Of a DNA stretch of 34,782 nt, positions 10,119 through 18,835 are shown piece by piece. Source of the stretch: Actinomycetes bacterium (GTDB lineage: Bacteria > Actinomycetota > CADDZG01 > JAHWKV01); NCBI GenBank assembly GCA_029263075.1, contig JAJCYE010000047.1, positions 1 through 34,782 of the forward strand, in the 5' to 3' direction. Within the stretch, counting starts at the first letter, position 1. Each line of letters begins with the position of its first letter. Below the pieces are notes generated by a model. That model worked only from the letters and a program-made list of their open reading frames with translations, had not been told where the DNA came from and did no database searches. The position numbers and the translations under genes are program-made.

Positions 10119-12125
10119 TTGAGTCCTTCAATCAATGTCCCACCTCCGGGCAACCCCCGACCCGGAGATCGCACTCCGGTCACTCAGACGCGCCCGGCAT
10201 CCGGCACCGACCGCCTGGAGGAGAAGATTTCTTCGCTGGCGTCGGCCATCAGCCACTGGCAGAGCGACCTTGACAGCGTCGCGAGTCGTTCTTCCCGGCT
10301 GGAGGGCGCATTTACGGTTTTGCTTACCTCTTTGGAGGGATGGAAGAGCGACATCCGTGAGGTTGCCAGCCGGACCGAGTCCCGGGTCTTGCGAGGCCTG
10401 GAGGTAATCGACTCCCGAATTTCCCGGGTGCAACCCGGGGCTGCTTCCACCGAGGGTGCAGTGCTGGAAGCCATCGCCGGCTTGGAAAAAGGCTTCAACG
10501 AGCGGATCCAGATGCTCGAGAACGATATCGCCGGACTCGGAGTCTCCAGCGGTTCCACCGCAGGGTTTGAGGCGCTCAACCGGCGTCTCCAGGGAATCGA
10601 AAAAAGGATCCCAGCACCCGATGCGGCACTGTCGGGACGCCTGGCCGCCAGCTTTGAAATCCTTGAACGTCGCCTGAACTCCATTGAACAACGGATCTCC
10701 GCCCCGCCCGCGGACGGCGGATTGTCCGGCAAGATGGCCGACGCCTTCGAAGTAATGGAGCGTCGCCTCCAGGCGATCGAACAGAAGATTCCTAAAAGCG
10801 ACGAGGGCCTTGCGGCCCGGATTTCCGGGAGCTTCGATTCCCTGGAGCGCCGCATCAAGACAATCGAACAGACGGTAACGGCGCCCGACACCGAGGTCCC
10901 GGCGAAGTTGGCGGCAAGCTTCGAGTCGCTGGAACGCCGCCTCAGCGAGATCGACCAAAAGGTTGCGTCGCCCGGCGGGCAGATTCCGCCCAAGCTGGCC
11001 GAGTTCCTGGGCAACCTGGAGAGCCGGCTCTTCGAGAGCCAGCAGGCCCTTACCCGCAAGCTCGAGGTGGTGCGATCCGAGACCGACGCCACCAGCGCCA
11101 ACCAGATCCGCCATTTGGCTGCGGTGGAACAACAGCAGTCCGCGCTGATCCGGCGCCTGGAGAGCCTTGCCGACCAGGCCCCCGAAGCGGCCGGTTCCGA
11201 ACAACTGGACCGCTTGGTTGAGGGCCAAAAGCGCCTGGAAGAATCGATCGCCTCCGCGGATGCCGAGAATCGGCAGAAGATCGGTGCCGGTCTGACGGCG
11301 TTGGAGTCCCGACTGAACGAAAGCCGGACCGCTCTGGCCGCCAAGCTGGAAACGGTGCTGAGCGAAGCCGACGAGAACAACGCCACCCAGCTCAGATACC
11401 TGGGAACCCTGGAAGAGCTTCAGGCCGGCATCGCCAAGCGGGTTCAGGGGTTGGAAGCCGTCATCTCCAACCCGCTGGACGCCAAGCAGTGGGAACGACT
11501 GGCAAAGGGGCTGGAGTTCTTGGACGTCCGGCTGGCTCAGAGCTTCGAGGCGGTTACCAACCGGATCGACAACGCCCTGGGGAGCCTGACTTCCACTCTC
11601 GACGGCCGGACCGCCTCAGGGCAGGAGGCGAACCTCAAGAGCGCCGAACGGCTGTGGCGGGCCCTCCGGGGACTCGAGGATCAGATCACCAGCTCCTACC
11701 AGCTGGTCAGGCAGAGCCAGGAAAGACTGGAAGGGGCAACCCAAAACGTCGGATCCGCTCTCGAGGAGCTACGGGCCGTACACGGCGCCCGGGCGAGCCA
11801 CACCGAAAAGTTGGTCATGGAGGGCATGGAGAACCTGGACGGTCGTTTTGCTCAGAACCTGCTGAATATCTCCGAGCAACTGGGGAGCGCCATCTTTGCC
11901 CTCAACCGGGCTACCGAGGAGTGGCGAAGCGACCTGGCCAACTCCACCGAGGAGTCCGAAGAGCGCCTTTCCGCCCGCGTCACCCAGGCGGAGGCGAAAC
12001 TGGCGGCGGAACTGAAGAAGGGGCTGGAGGCTCTCGGGCGCCGGGAAGAGCGGATGCTTGCGTTGATTCTGGGCGGCGGGGCCGCGGCTGTACCGGCTAA
12101 CCGGGAGTTGGACGGCCCGCAGTAG
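10119..12125 (+). CDS. Large coiled-coil repeat protein of unknown function
   Basis: 668 aa, heptad-like, tandem SFE.LERRL..IEQ.. repeats; TTG start. Confidence 0.8.
   Translation: MSPSINVPPPGNPRPGDRTPVTQTRPASGTDRLEEKISSLASAISHWQSDLDSVASRSSRLEGAFTVLLTSLEGWKSDIREVASRTESRVLRGLEVIDSRISRVQPGAASTEGAVLEAIAGLEKGFNERIQMLENDIAGLGVSSGSTAGFEALNRRLQGIEKRIPAPDAALSGRLAASFEILERRLNSIEQRISAPPADGGLSGKMADAFEVMERRLQAIEQKIPKSDEGLAARISGSFDSLERRIKTIEQTVTAPDTEVPAKLAASFESLERRLSEIDQKVASPGGQIPPKLAEFLGNLESRLFESQQALTRKLEVVRSETDATSANQIRHLAAVEQQQSALIRRLESLADQAPEAAGSEQLDRLVEGQKRLEESIASADAENRQKIGAGLTALESRLNESRTALAAKLETVLSEADENNATQLRYLGTLEELQAGIAKRVQGLEAVISNPLDAKQWERLAKGLEFLDVRLAQSFEAVTNRIDNALGSLTSTLDGRTASGQEANLKSAERLWRALRGLEDQITSSYQLVRQSQERLEGATQNVGSALEELRAVHGARASHTEKLVMEGMENLDGRFAQNLLNISEQLGSAIFALNRATEEWRSDLANSTEESEERLSARVTQAEAKLAAELKKGLEALGRREERMLALILGGGAAAVPANRELDGPQ
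10563..11003 (+). repeat. Five tandem 29-31 aa (87-93 bp) coding repeats
   Basis: Units start at 10563, 10650, 10743, 10830, 10917: GFEALNRRLQGIEKRI / SFEILERRLNSIEQRI / AFEVMERRLQAIEQKI / SFDSLERRIKTIEQTV / SFESLERRLSEIDQKV. Confidence 0.85.
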
Positions 12126-12128
12126 GGC

Positions 12129-14846
12129 TCAGGCCTTGGCGTCGGCCCAGTTGGGCCCCCAGGCCAGATCAACCGGAAGGGGGACCGAAAGTTCCACCAC
12201 GTCCTCCATCGCCTCACGAACCGTTACCGCCACCTCCTCCACTTCCCCTTCGGGGACTTCAAAGACCAGTTCGTCGTGGACCGTTAGGACCATGCGGGCG
12301 TTGCTCCCGCCCAAAGCCCGGTCCGCCTTCACCATCGCCAGCTTCATGATGTCCGCAGCCGACCCCTGCAGCGGGGCGTTCAGCGCCTGGCGCTCCCCCA
12401 GGCCCCGCACCCGAGGGTTGCGGGACTTGAGTTCCGGAAGGTACCGGCGCCGGCCGAGCATGGTGGTGGTGAAGCCGTCTTCGGTGGCCCTGGCTACCAC
12501 GTCATCCAGGTAGGTGCGGATCTCCGGGTAGGTGGCAAAAAATCCGTCGATGTAGGTGCGGGCCTGGTCGACCGGAATCCGCAGGCGTTGCGACAGGCCG
12601 AAGGGCCCCATGCCGTAGGTCACCCCGTAAGACACCATCTTGCCGATGCCCCGCTGGGCAGAGGTCACTTCCGAGGGATCGATGCCCAGTGCCTTGCCGA
12701 TCGAAAGGCGGTGGATGTCGTCTCCCCGGGCGAACGCGCCGGAGAGGGCGCCGTCGCCGGAGAGGTGGGCCAGGATCCGCAGTTCTATCTGCGAGTAGTC
12801 GGCCACCACCAGCAGGTTCCCGGCCTCGGGGACGAACGCCCTACGGATCTGTTTGCCCTCTTCGGTACGGATGGGGATGTTCTGCAGGTTGGGGTTTTCC
12901 GAACTCAGGCGTCCGGTGGTTGCGACGGTTTGGTTAAAGCGGGTGTGCAGCCGGCCGGTGTTGGGGTCGACGAGCCGGGGCAGGGCGTCGATGTAGGTGT
13001 TCTTCAACTTTGAGATCTCGCGGTGCCGCAGGATGTTCTCGATGATCGGGTGCTCTTCGATCAAAGATTCCAGCACCTTGGCGTCGGTAGAAAAGCCGGT
13101 CTTGGTCTTCTTCCCCGGTTTCAAGCCCAGGCGATCGTAAAGAACGGTCCTAAGTTGCGGAGGTGACCCGATGTTGAAGGGCCCCCCGGCCAAGCCGAAA
13201 ATCCGGTGCTCCACCGAGTCCAACTCCTTGGAGAGGTGCAGGGACATCTCCTCCAGATAGTCGGTGTCCAGACGAACGCCCGCCCGCTCAACTTTGGCCA
13301 GGACCCTGGTCAGCGGGATCTCCAGGTCGGCGAAAAGGTCCCACACCCCTCGCTGTTCGAGTTGTTCGCTCAGCACCTCCACCAACTCGGCGGTGGCGAT
13401 GGCTTCCAGTCCCGGTCCCGAAACGTGGTCCACATCGTTGCCGGCATCCATAAGCAGTGACTGCTGCCCTTGTTGGTCGGCGAGAGGGGTGTCGTCAAGC
13501 TTCAGTTCCCGGTCCAGGTAGTGCCGGGCCAGTTCGTCCAGCCGGTAGGTACCCCGAGCCGGATCCACCAGGTAGGCCGCGATCTCGGTGTCCATGGAGA
13601 TCTCCTTCGGCACAATACCGACGGTGGCCAGCCGTTGGAGGGCGTCTTTGACCCCGTGGGTGGCCAGGCCGCGGCTCTCGAAGGCCGGTCGCAAGGCCTG
13701 CCACACCGTCTCCGCCGGAAGCGGGCCGTCGTGCAGACGGATCACCTGGGCGCCTGCCGGGGTGGAAAACGCCACGGTCTCCGCCGCCTTGCGGCTGTTG
13801 GAAGGATCTCCGAGCAGGCGAACGACGATCGCCTCTTCCCTGTCCAGTTCTTGGACCAGGGATTCCAGGTCCTCCGGGGTGGAGACCTCCACCGCAGTCC
13901 CCTCGAACCCGGTCGCGGCCGCCACGGCCTCCGGGTGGTCGGCGGCCAGCCGGTCGTACAACACCCTGAACTCCAGTGAGTCGAAGAGTTGCCTGATCTG
14001 GTTGAAGTCCCAATCCCCCATGGTGAGCTGGTCGAATGTGGCGTTCAGGGTGGCTTCGGCCACTCCTTGCGACTTCAGTTCATCCGGAGATCGGAACCGG
14101 AAGAACGCCTTGTTCTCCAGCAGGCGCTGGGCGGCCTCCCCCAGGTTGGTGCGAAGTTTGGGCGTCAGCTCATCCAGGTGCTCAACCACGTTTTCCAAAG
14201 ACCCGTAGGTCCGGATCAGCTTGGCGGCGGTCTTCTCGCCCACCCCCGGGACCCCGGCGATGTTGTCCGATGGGTCTCCCCGCAGGGCGGCGTAGTCCAG
14301 GTACTGAGGGGGCTCGAAGCCGTACTTCTCCCGGAAGGCTGCTTCATCGAAAACTATGGTCTCGGAGATCCCCCGGACGTTGCGGATCACCGTGATGCCG
14401 GGCTGGACGAGTTGGAAGAAGTCCCGGTCGGCGGTGAGGATGTTGACCTCCACTCCCTCGCCGGCAAGGCGGGTTGCGAGCGCGGCAATGATGTCGTCCG
14501 CCTCCACGCCCGCGCTCCGAAAGATCGGGATGCCCAGGGTCTCCAGCACCTCGTGGATCAACCCGATCTGGGGCCGGAACTCGTCCGGCGCCGCGATCCG
14601 CTGCGCCTTGTACTCGGGGCGCAGAGCGATCCGTTCTACCGGGGCCCCCATATCGAAGGCGGCGACCACGTGGCGGGTGCCCAGGGTCTGCATGGCCTTG
14701 ATCAACATAGAGGTGAAGCCGAAGACGGCGTTGGTGGGCGTGCCGCTTTTGGTCCGCAGTTCCGGTGGGAGTGCGTAGAAGGCTCGGTAGGCCAGAGAGT
14801 GGCCGTCCAAAAGGAGAACTTTGCGTTTGCTCCGAACCCCACTCAC
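12129..14846 (-). CDS. polA: DNA polymerase I
   Basis: LLLDGHSLAYRAFYALP 5' nuclease domain, VVADYSQIELRILAHLS, GKMVSYGVTYGM, VLTVHDELVFEVP. Confidence 0.97.
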   Translation of the reverse strand: MSGVRSKRKVLLLDGHSLAYRAFYALPPELRTKSGTPTNAVFGFTSMLIKAMQTLGTRHVVAAFDMGAPVERIALRPEYKAQRIAAPDEFRPQIGLIHEVLETLGIPIFRSAGVEADDIIAALATRLAGEGVEVNILTADRDFFQLVQPGITVIRNVRGISETIVFDEAAFREKYGFEPPQYLDYAALRGDPSDNIAGVPGVGEKTAAKLIRTYGSLENVVEHLDELTPKLRTNLGEAAQRLLENKAFFRFRSPDELKSQGVAEATLNATFDQLTMGDWDFNQIRQLFDSLEFRVLYDRLAADHPEAVAAATGFEGTAVEVSTPEDLESLVQELDREEAIVVRLLGDPSNSRKAAETVAFSTPAGAQVIRLHDGPLPAETVWQALRPAFESRGLATHGVKDALQRLATVGIVPKEISMDTEIAAYLVDPARGTYRLDELARHYLDRELKLDDTPLADQQGQQSLLMDAGNDVDHVSGPGLEAIATAELVEVLSEQLEQRGVWDLFADLEIPLTRVLAKVERAGVRLDTDYLEEMSLHLSKELDSVEHRIFGLAGGPFNIGSPPQLRTVLYDRLGLKPGKKTKTGFSTDAKVLESLIEEHPIIENILRHREISKLKNTYIDALPRLVDPNTGRLHTRFNQTVATTGRLSSENPNLQNIPIRTEEGKQIRRAFVPEAGNLLVVADYSQIELRILAHLSGDGALSGAFARGDDIHRLSIGKALGIDPSEVTSAQRGIGKMVSYGVTYGMGPFGLSQRLRIPVDQARTYIDGFFATYPEIRTYLDDVVARATEDGFTTTMLGRRRYLPELKSRNPRVRGLGERQALNAPLQGSAADIMKLAMVKADRALGGSNARMVLTVHDELVFEVPEGEVEEVAVTVREAMEDVVELSVPLPVDLAWGPNWADAKA

Positions 14847-14871
14847 GATCTTCCGACTATAGTACGTAGCG

Positions 14872-15537
14872 ATGTCGGCACAGGTTCCCCAAGGCGCTCA
14901 GGAGTATCTCGAATGTATTTTCGAGATGGAGGAAGAGGGCGCCGTGATTCTTCAGGCCCGCCTCTCCGAAAGGCTTGGGGTCACCCCCGCCACGGTCTCC
15001 CAGGCGGTCAAAAGACTGGCCTCTGAAGGCTTGATCGACATTGAGGACCGCAAAATTTCGCTTACGACCACCGGCGTCGAGGTGGCCACCCCGCTGGTGC
15101 GCAGGCACCGCCTGGCCGAACGGCTCCTGGTCGACATCCTGGAGATCCCCTGGTACCGGGCCCACGAAGAGGCGCATGACTGGGAACACGTCATCTCGCC
15201 CGAGGTAGAGCAGAGGATCCTGGATAAAACCGGCGCCACCACCTGCCCGCACGGTAACCCGATCCCCGGCATGACCCCGCCCTACGACCGCTCCAAACTG
15301 GTCGCGCTGACCGATCTGGCGATCGGCGACTGGGGAACCCTCTGCCTGCTCAATGAGGACGTGGAGCTTGTCACCGGCATCCTGCAGTACTTCCAGGAGC
15401 ACAACCTGATGCCCGGCGCTACGTTGAAGGTTTCCGCCATCGGCCCGGACGGCACGCGCACGCTGTCGGTTGACGGCAAGACCGCCTCGCTCGGCCCCAG
15501 TTTGGCCGACAACCTGTGGATCGAACCCGGCAACTAA
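14872..15537 (+). CDS. DtxR/IdeR/MntR-family metal-dependent transcriptional regulator
   Basis: QARLSERLGVTPATVSQAVKRLASEGLI HTH; RRHRLAERLLVDILEIPWYRAHEEAHDWEHVISPEVEQRI; FGNPIPG-like HGNPIPG; C-terminal FeoA/SH3-like part. Confidence 0.93.
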   Translation: MSAQVPQGAQEYLECIFEMEEEGAVILQARLSERLGVTPATVSQAVKRLASEGLIDIEDRKISLTTTGVEVATPLVRRHRLAERLLVDILEIPWYRAHEEAHDWEHVISPEVEQRILDKTGATTCPHGNPIPGMTPPYDRSKLVALTDLAIGDWGTLCLLNEDVELVTGILQYFQEHNLMPGATLKVSAIGPDGTRTLSVDGKTASLGPSLADNLWIEPGN

Positions 15538-15592
15538 ACCCCACACGCTTTCGCTCTTTTAAGCGCGCTTGTGGCTTGACACAGACCATCCT

Positions 15593-15643
15593 TAAGGTAT
15601 AGCTAATACCCTTAGTTAGCAGAATCTAAGACCAAAGACCTAA
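15593..15643. promoter_or_regulatory. Promoter region with DtxR-like half-sites upstream of the cupredoxin lipoprotein
   Basis: TTGACA at 15576-15581, TATAGC -10-like at 15598-15603, GGTAT-AGCTA-ATACC, CTTAG-N10-CTAAG, AGACCTAA at 15636-15643. Confidence 0.5.
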
Positions 15644-15653
15644 GGGGGATCCA

Positions 15654-16217
15654 CTGTCATCTAACCTGTCCGCGGCCGGACCGCAACCCACCCGACGATC
15701 GCAAACGGTGCGGGTTGCCCTGCGCTTGTCCTCCCTGCTCCTGTTGCTGGCCGCCGGTTGCGGTCAGGACGAAGGCGCGGAGGTCCGCAATATCGGGGAA
15801 AGCGATGTCTCTACCGCCGTCGCATCCGGATCCGGTTCGGGCTCGTCGTCGGGATCCTCCGCCGCCTCCGGTTCAAATTCGGAAGCAGCCCAGGCTCCCG
15901 CCTTCACCGAAGCGGAGGCCACCTCGACCCTCAACTTCAATCTGGTTGATTACGAGTTCGAGGGACCGACCGAGGCGGTGGGGCCCAAGGTCCTGTTCAC
16001 CGCCAAGAACACCGGTACCCAGAGCCACGAACTTGAGATCCTTGACTCCGAGGGCGAAGCCCTGGGAGAGATCGAGGAGTTTGCTCCCGGCGCCAACGCC
16101 GATCCGCTGGCCGTGGAACTGTCGCCCGGCACCTACACACTTCAATGCATCCTCGAGAACGACGAGGGCGAGGTCCACAAGGATCTCGGGATGGTTGCGA
16201 CGCTGACCGTCACCTAG
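15654..16217 (+). CDS. Cupredoxin-like lipoprotein (plastocyanin/azurin-type)
   Basis: Lipobox LLAAGC, Ser/Gly linker, QSHEL and YTLQC-x9-H-x4-M candidate copper ligands; start is either CTG 15654 (AAGGGGG 5 nt upstream) or GTG 15708. Confidence 0.75.
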   Translation: MSSNLSAAGPQPTRRSQTVRVALRLSSLLLLLAAGCGQDEGAEVRNIGESDVSTAVASGSGSGSSSGSSAASGSNSEAAQAPAFTEAEATSTLNFNLVDYEFEGPTEAVGPKVLFTAKNTGTQSHELEILDSEGEALGEIEEFAPGANADPLAVELSPGTYTLQCILENDEGEVHKDLGMVATLTVT

Positions 16218-16237
16218 GCCTGATCGGTCGCCCCCGC

Positions 16238-17593
16238 TTATCCGAATCCGGGCGGGGACTCCTCCACGCCGCGCCCCCGCACGGCGTGGAGGACTACCGC
16301 CAGGCTGAGCAGGATCCAAAGCCCATGGAGGGCCCAGTCGCCGGGATTTAGTGCGACGTAGTCGGGAAGCAGCCGGGACCAAACCCGGTAGATCGGGTTG
16401 CCCGTCTCGTAGAAGTCCACAACCATCGTGCGTCGCCCGCCCCAACCTTCGGCGAACAGCCACCCCAGATTGAAGATCCCGGTGACGCCGAGCGCGGCCA
16501 CCACCCCCAACCGGGGGCGGGTAGAGGCCCAAACCGCAACCGCGATCACCGCGGCCGGGAGCACCACCACCACCTGCCGGCCGGGCCACCACCATCCGTG
16601 CATCGTCAACGCCAGGTAGGTGGCGCTCAGCCACCCGGCCACCAGCGGCAAAGCGACCGCGTCCCAACCGGCAGGGCGCCTACGGACCAGCGCGGCCAAG
16701 GCGGGAACCATAAGCAGCCATGCGGGCTGCCACGCCGCCAGGCCGAACCGGCGGTCCACCACGAGGCCGATCAACCTGCTGGTCCGGGCGGCGAAGTCCG
16801 GTGCTACGCCCATCACGCTGAACTGCCCGGTTCCGGCGAAGTGTTCGCCGGTGGCGTACACGGTCAGGCCCCCGTACCAGGCCAGGTGGGCGGCCAAATA
16901 GGCCACGCCGGCAACCGCCAACGCGCCGGCAACCAACAAAGACTCCCCTCGCCTGCCGGCCCGGTAGAGTCTCCACAGAACAAGCAAAGCCAACACCGCG
17001 GCCACCGGTATGAACTTGGTCCCCAACCAGACCAGCCCCACGGTCCCGGCCACGAACGCCCCCAAGGCCCGTCGGTCCAATGGGCCGGTGACACAGGCGA
17101 TCCCGGCGGTCACGGCAAGAGCGGCGGGCACCTCGGGGTATATCTGGCTCCCGTAGACGGCAAACGGGGCGGATACGGCGAAAACCCCGACCACCAGCGC
17201 AGCCCTGCGAATGGGAACCCCGAACCGCCGTACCGCGGTCCACACCAGCAGAGCCCCAAGCAGCCCGGCGAACAGGGCGAGGGTCAGCTTGGCACCCAGC
17301 CAGCCGCCGGCAGCGGCCCCCGGCACCAGGATCACCGGCAGCAAGGGGTCGTGCGGGCTGACCATCCGGCCGCCCTCCAGGACCTTGGCCTGGGGCTTGA
17401 GCCGCACCTCGTGGAAAGCCCGGTACCGCTGGGCGGCGATCTCGTCCGAGACGTCCAGGGAGCGGTCTTCCGCCAGGCTGAGAGCGGTGAGCAGATATTC
17501 GGGCTCGTCGGCGGTTATCCGGGCTCCGTAGGAACTCCGGACGGGCGCGCCCAGGGCGGCCGCCCCGGCCCCCAGGACGAACACCAAGAACAT
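16238..17593 (-). CDS. Polytopic membrane protein, GT-C/ArnT-PMT-like glycosyltransferase
   Basis: 451 aa, many hydrophobic helices; N-terminal ITADEPEYLLTALSLAEDRSLDVSDE acidic loop typical of GT-C enzymes. Confidence 0.65.
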   Translation of the reverse strand: MFLVFVLGAGAAALGAPVRSSYGARITADEPEYLLTALSLAEDRSLDVSDEIAAQRYRAFHEVRLKPQAKVLEGGRMVSPHDPLLPVILVPGAAAGGWLGAKLTLALFAGLLGALLVWTAVRRFGVPIRRAALVVGVFAVSAPFAVYGSQIYPEVPAALAVTAGIACVTGPLDRRALGAFVAGTVGLVWLGTKFIPVAAVLALLVLWRLYRAGRRGESLLVAGALAVAGVAYLAAHLAWYGGLTVYATGEHFAGTGQFSVMGVAPDFAARTSRLIGLVVDRRFGLAAWQPAWLLMVPALAALVRRRPAGWDAVALPLVAGWLSATYLALTMHGWWWPGRQVVVVLPAAVIAVAVWASTRPRLGVVAALGVTGIFNLGWLFAEGWGGRRTMVVDFYETGNPIYRVWSRLLPDYVALNPGDWALHGLWILLSLAVVLHAVRGRGVEESPPGFG

Positions 17594-17663
17594 GGCGATT
17601 CCCAGCCTGAGCCGGTCGCCGGGGTCTTCCCTGTGTGAGTTGATATGGTTATCCTAAGCATCG

Positions 17664-17683
17664 ATTGTAGGCAGACCTAAGTT
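17664..17683. promoter_or_regulatory. DtxR-like operator in the divergent GT-C/fbpA intergenic region
   Basis: ATTGTAGGCAGACCTAAG; 17668-17680 TAGGCAGACCTAA is 12/13 identical to 22172-22184. Confidence 0.55.
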
Positions 17684-17769
17684 CAGTCCATTTGATCCAC
17701 AACTGCCAAGCGTAGGGGATGACACCTGCTACCCGGTGACGGGCCCCGGCCCGGCGAGGAGGACTTTTT

Positions 17770-18783
17770 TTGATCGGCAAGACGCGGCTGGCTGCGGTCC
17801 TGATCGTCCTGGCGCTGACGACCCTGGCCGCATGTGGCAGTGGATCGTCCGAAGAAACGGTCCGCGTCTATTCGGGCCGTCACTACGGAGAAGAGGAAAC
17901 CTTCAAGAAGTTCTCGGCGGAAACCGGGATCTCGGTGGAGTTCCTTTTTGGTAGCGACGCCGAACTGAGGGAACGAATCGACGCCGAGGGCGAGAACACC
18001 CAGGCGGACGTGTACATGACCGTCGACGCCGGAAACCTCTACCTGGCCGCCGAGGAGGGCATCTTTCAGCCCCTGGACTCCCAGGTGCTCGACGACGCGA
18101 TCCCCGAGAACTACCGGGACCCCGACAACCTGTGGTTCGGACTGGGCGTGCGGGCCCGGACGATCGTCTACAACCCGGACAAGGTCAAGCCGGAAGATTT
18201 GTCGACCTACGAAGATCTCGCCGACCCTAAGTGGAAGGACCGCCTGTGTATGCGGGACTCCTCCAACGTCTACACCCAGTCCATGGTCGCCAGCCTGATC
18301 TCCCATCATGGGTACGAGGGCGCGGTGAAAATCCTCGAAGGATGGGTGGCCAACGACACCGAGATCCTGGGCAGCGACATCCTGGTGCTCCGGACCATCG
18401 AAAAAGGTGGCTGCGACGTGGGGCTGACCAACCACTACTACCTGGCCCGCCTCCTGGAGGACGACCCCGCTTTCGGCGTGAAGCTGTTTTGGGCCAACCC
18501 GCTGGACCGTGGGGTTCACACCAACGTTTCGGGGGCCGGCGTGGTTAAAAACTCCGACAACCCAGATTTGGCCCGCAGGCTGCTGGAGTGGCTGGCCACC
18601 GACGGCCAGACGAGTTTTGTTTCGGGCAACCATGAATACCCCGCCAACCCGGGCGTGGAACCGGACGCCCTGTTGCTCGACAACTTCGGCAACGATTTCA
18701 AGCGCGACCCGCTGGGTGCCGCCGAGTACGGTTCGTTGAACGCTCAGGCGATCAGAGCGATGGACGAGGCCGGCTACGAATAA
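17770..18783 (+). CDS. Fe(III) ABC transporter substrate-binding lipoprotein (FbpA/FutA-like)
   Basis: LTTLAACGS lipobox, VYSGRHYGEEETFKKFSAETGI, GLTNHYYLARL Tyr pair; TTG start with GAGGAGG. Confidence 0.92.
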   Translation: MIGKTRLAAVLIVLALTTLAACGSGSSEETVRVYSGRHYGEEETFKKFSAETGISVEFLFGSDAELRERIDAEGENTQADVYMTVDAGNLYLAAEEGIFQPLDSQVLDDAIPENYRDPDNLWFGLGVRARTIVYNPDKVKPEDLSTYEDLADPKWKDRLCMRDSSNVYTQSMVASLISHHGYEGAVKILEGWVANDTEILGSDILVLRTIEKGGCDVGLTNHYYLARLLEDDPAFGVKLFWANPLDRGVHTNVSGAGVVKNSDNPDLARRLLEWLATDGQTSFVSGNHEYPANPGVEPDALLLDNFGNDFKRDPLGAAEYGSLNAQAIRAMDEAGYE

Positions 18784-18835
18784 GCGGCCGGGGGTCCTCA
18801 ATCCCTCCCAAAAGGGCCGGCGTGGCTGGACCCTT

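Noticed and set aside
10128-11386. Long minus-strand ORFs (366 and 400 aa) opposite the coiled-coil gene
   Set aside because: Periodic sequence merely mirrors the sense-strand repeats
13989-15026. 345-aa plus-strand ORF crossing the polA 5' end into the dtxR-family gene
   Set aside because: Antisense to polA and out of frame with the regulator; no motif
15540-15573. Imperfect hairpin CCACACGC...GCGCTTGTGG after the dtxR-family gene as a terminator
   Set aside because: Stem is interrupted and no T-run follows; too weak to call as terminator
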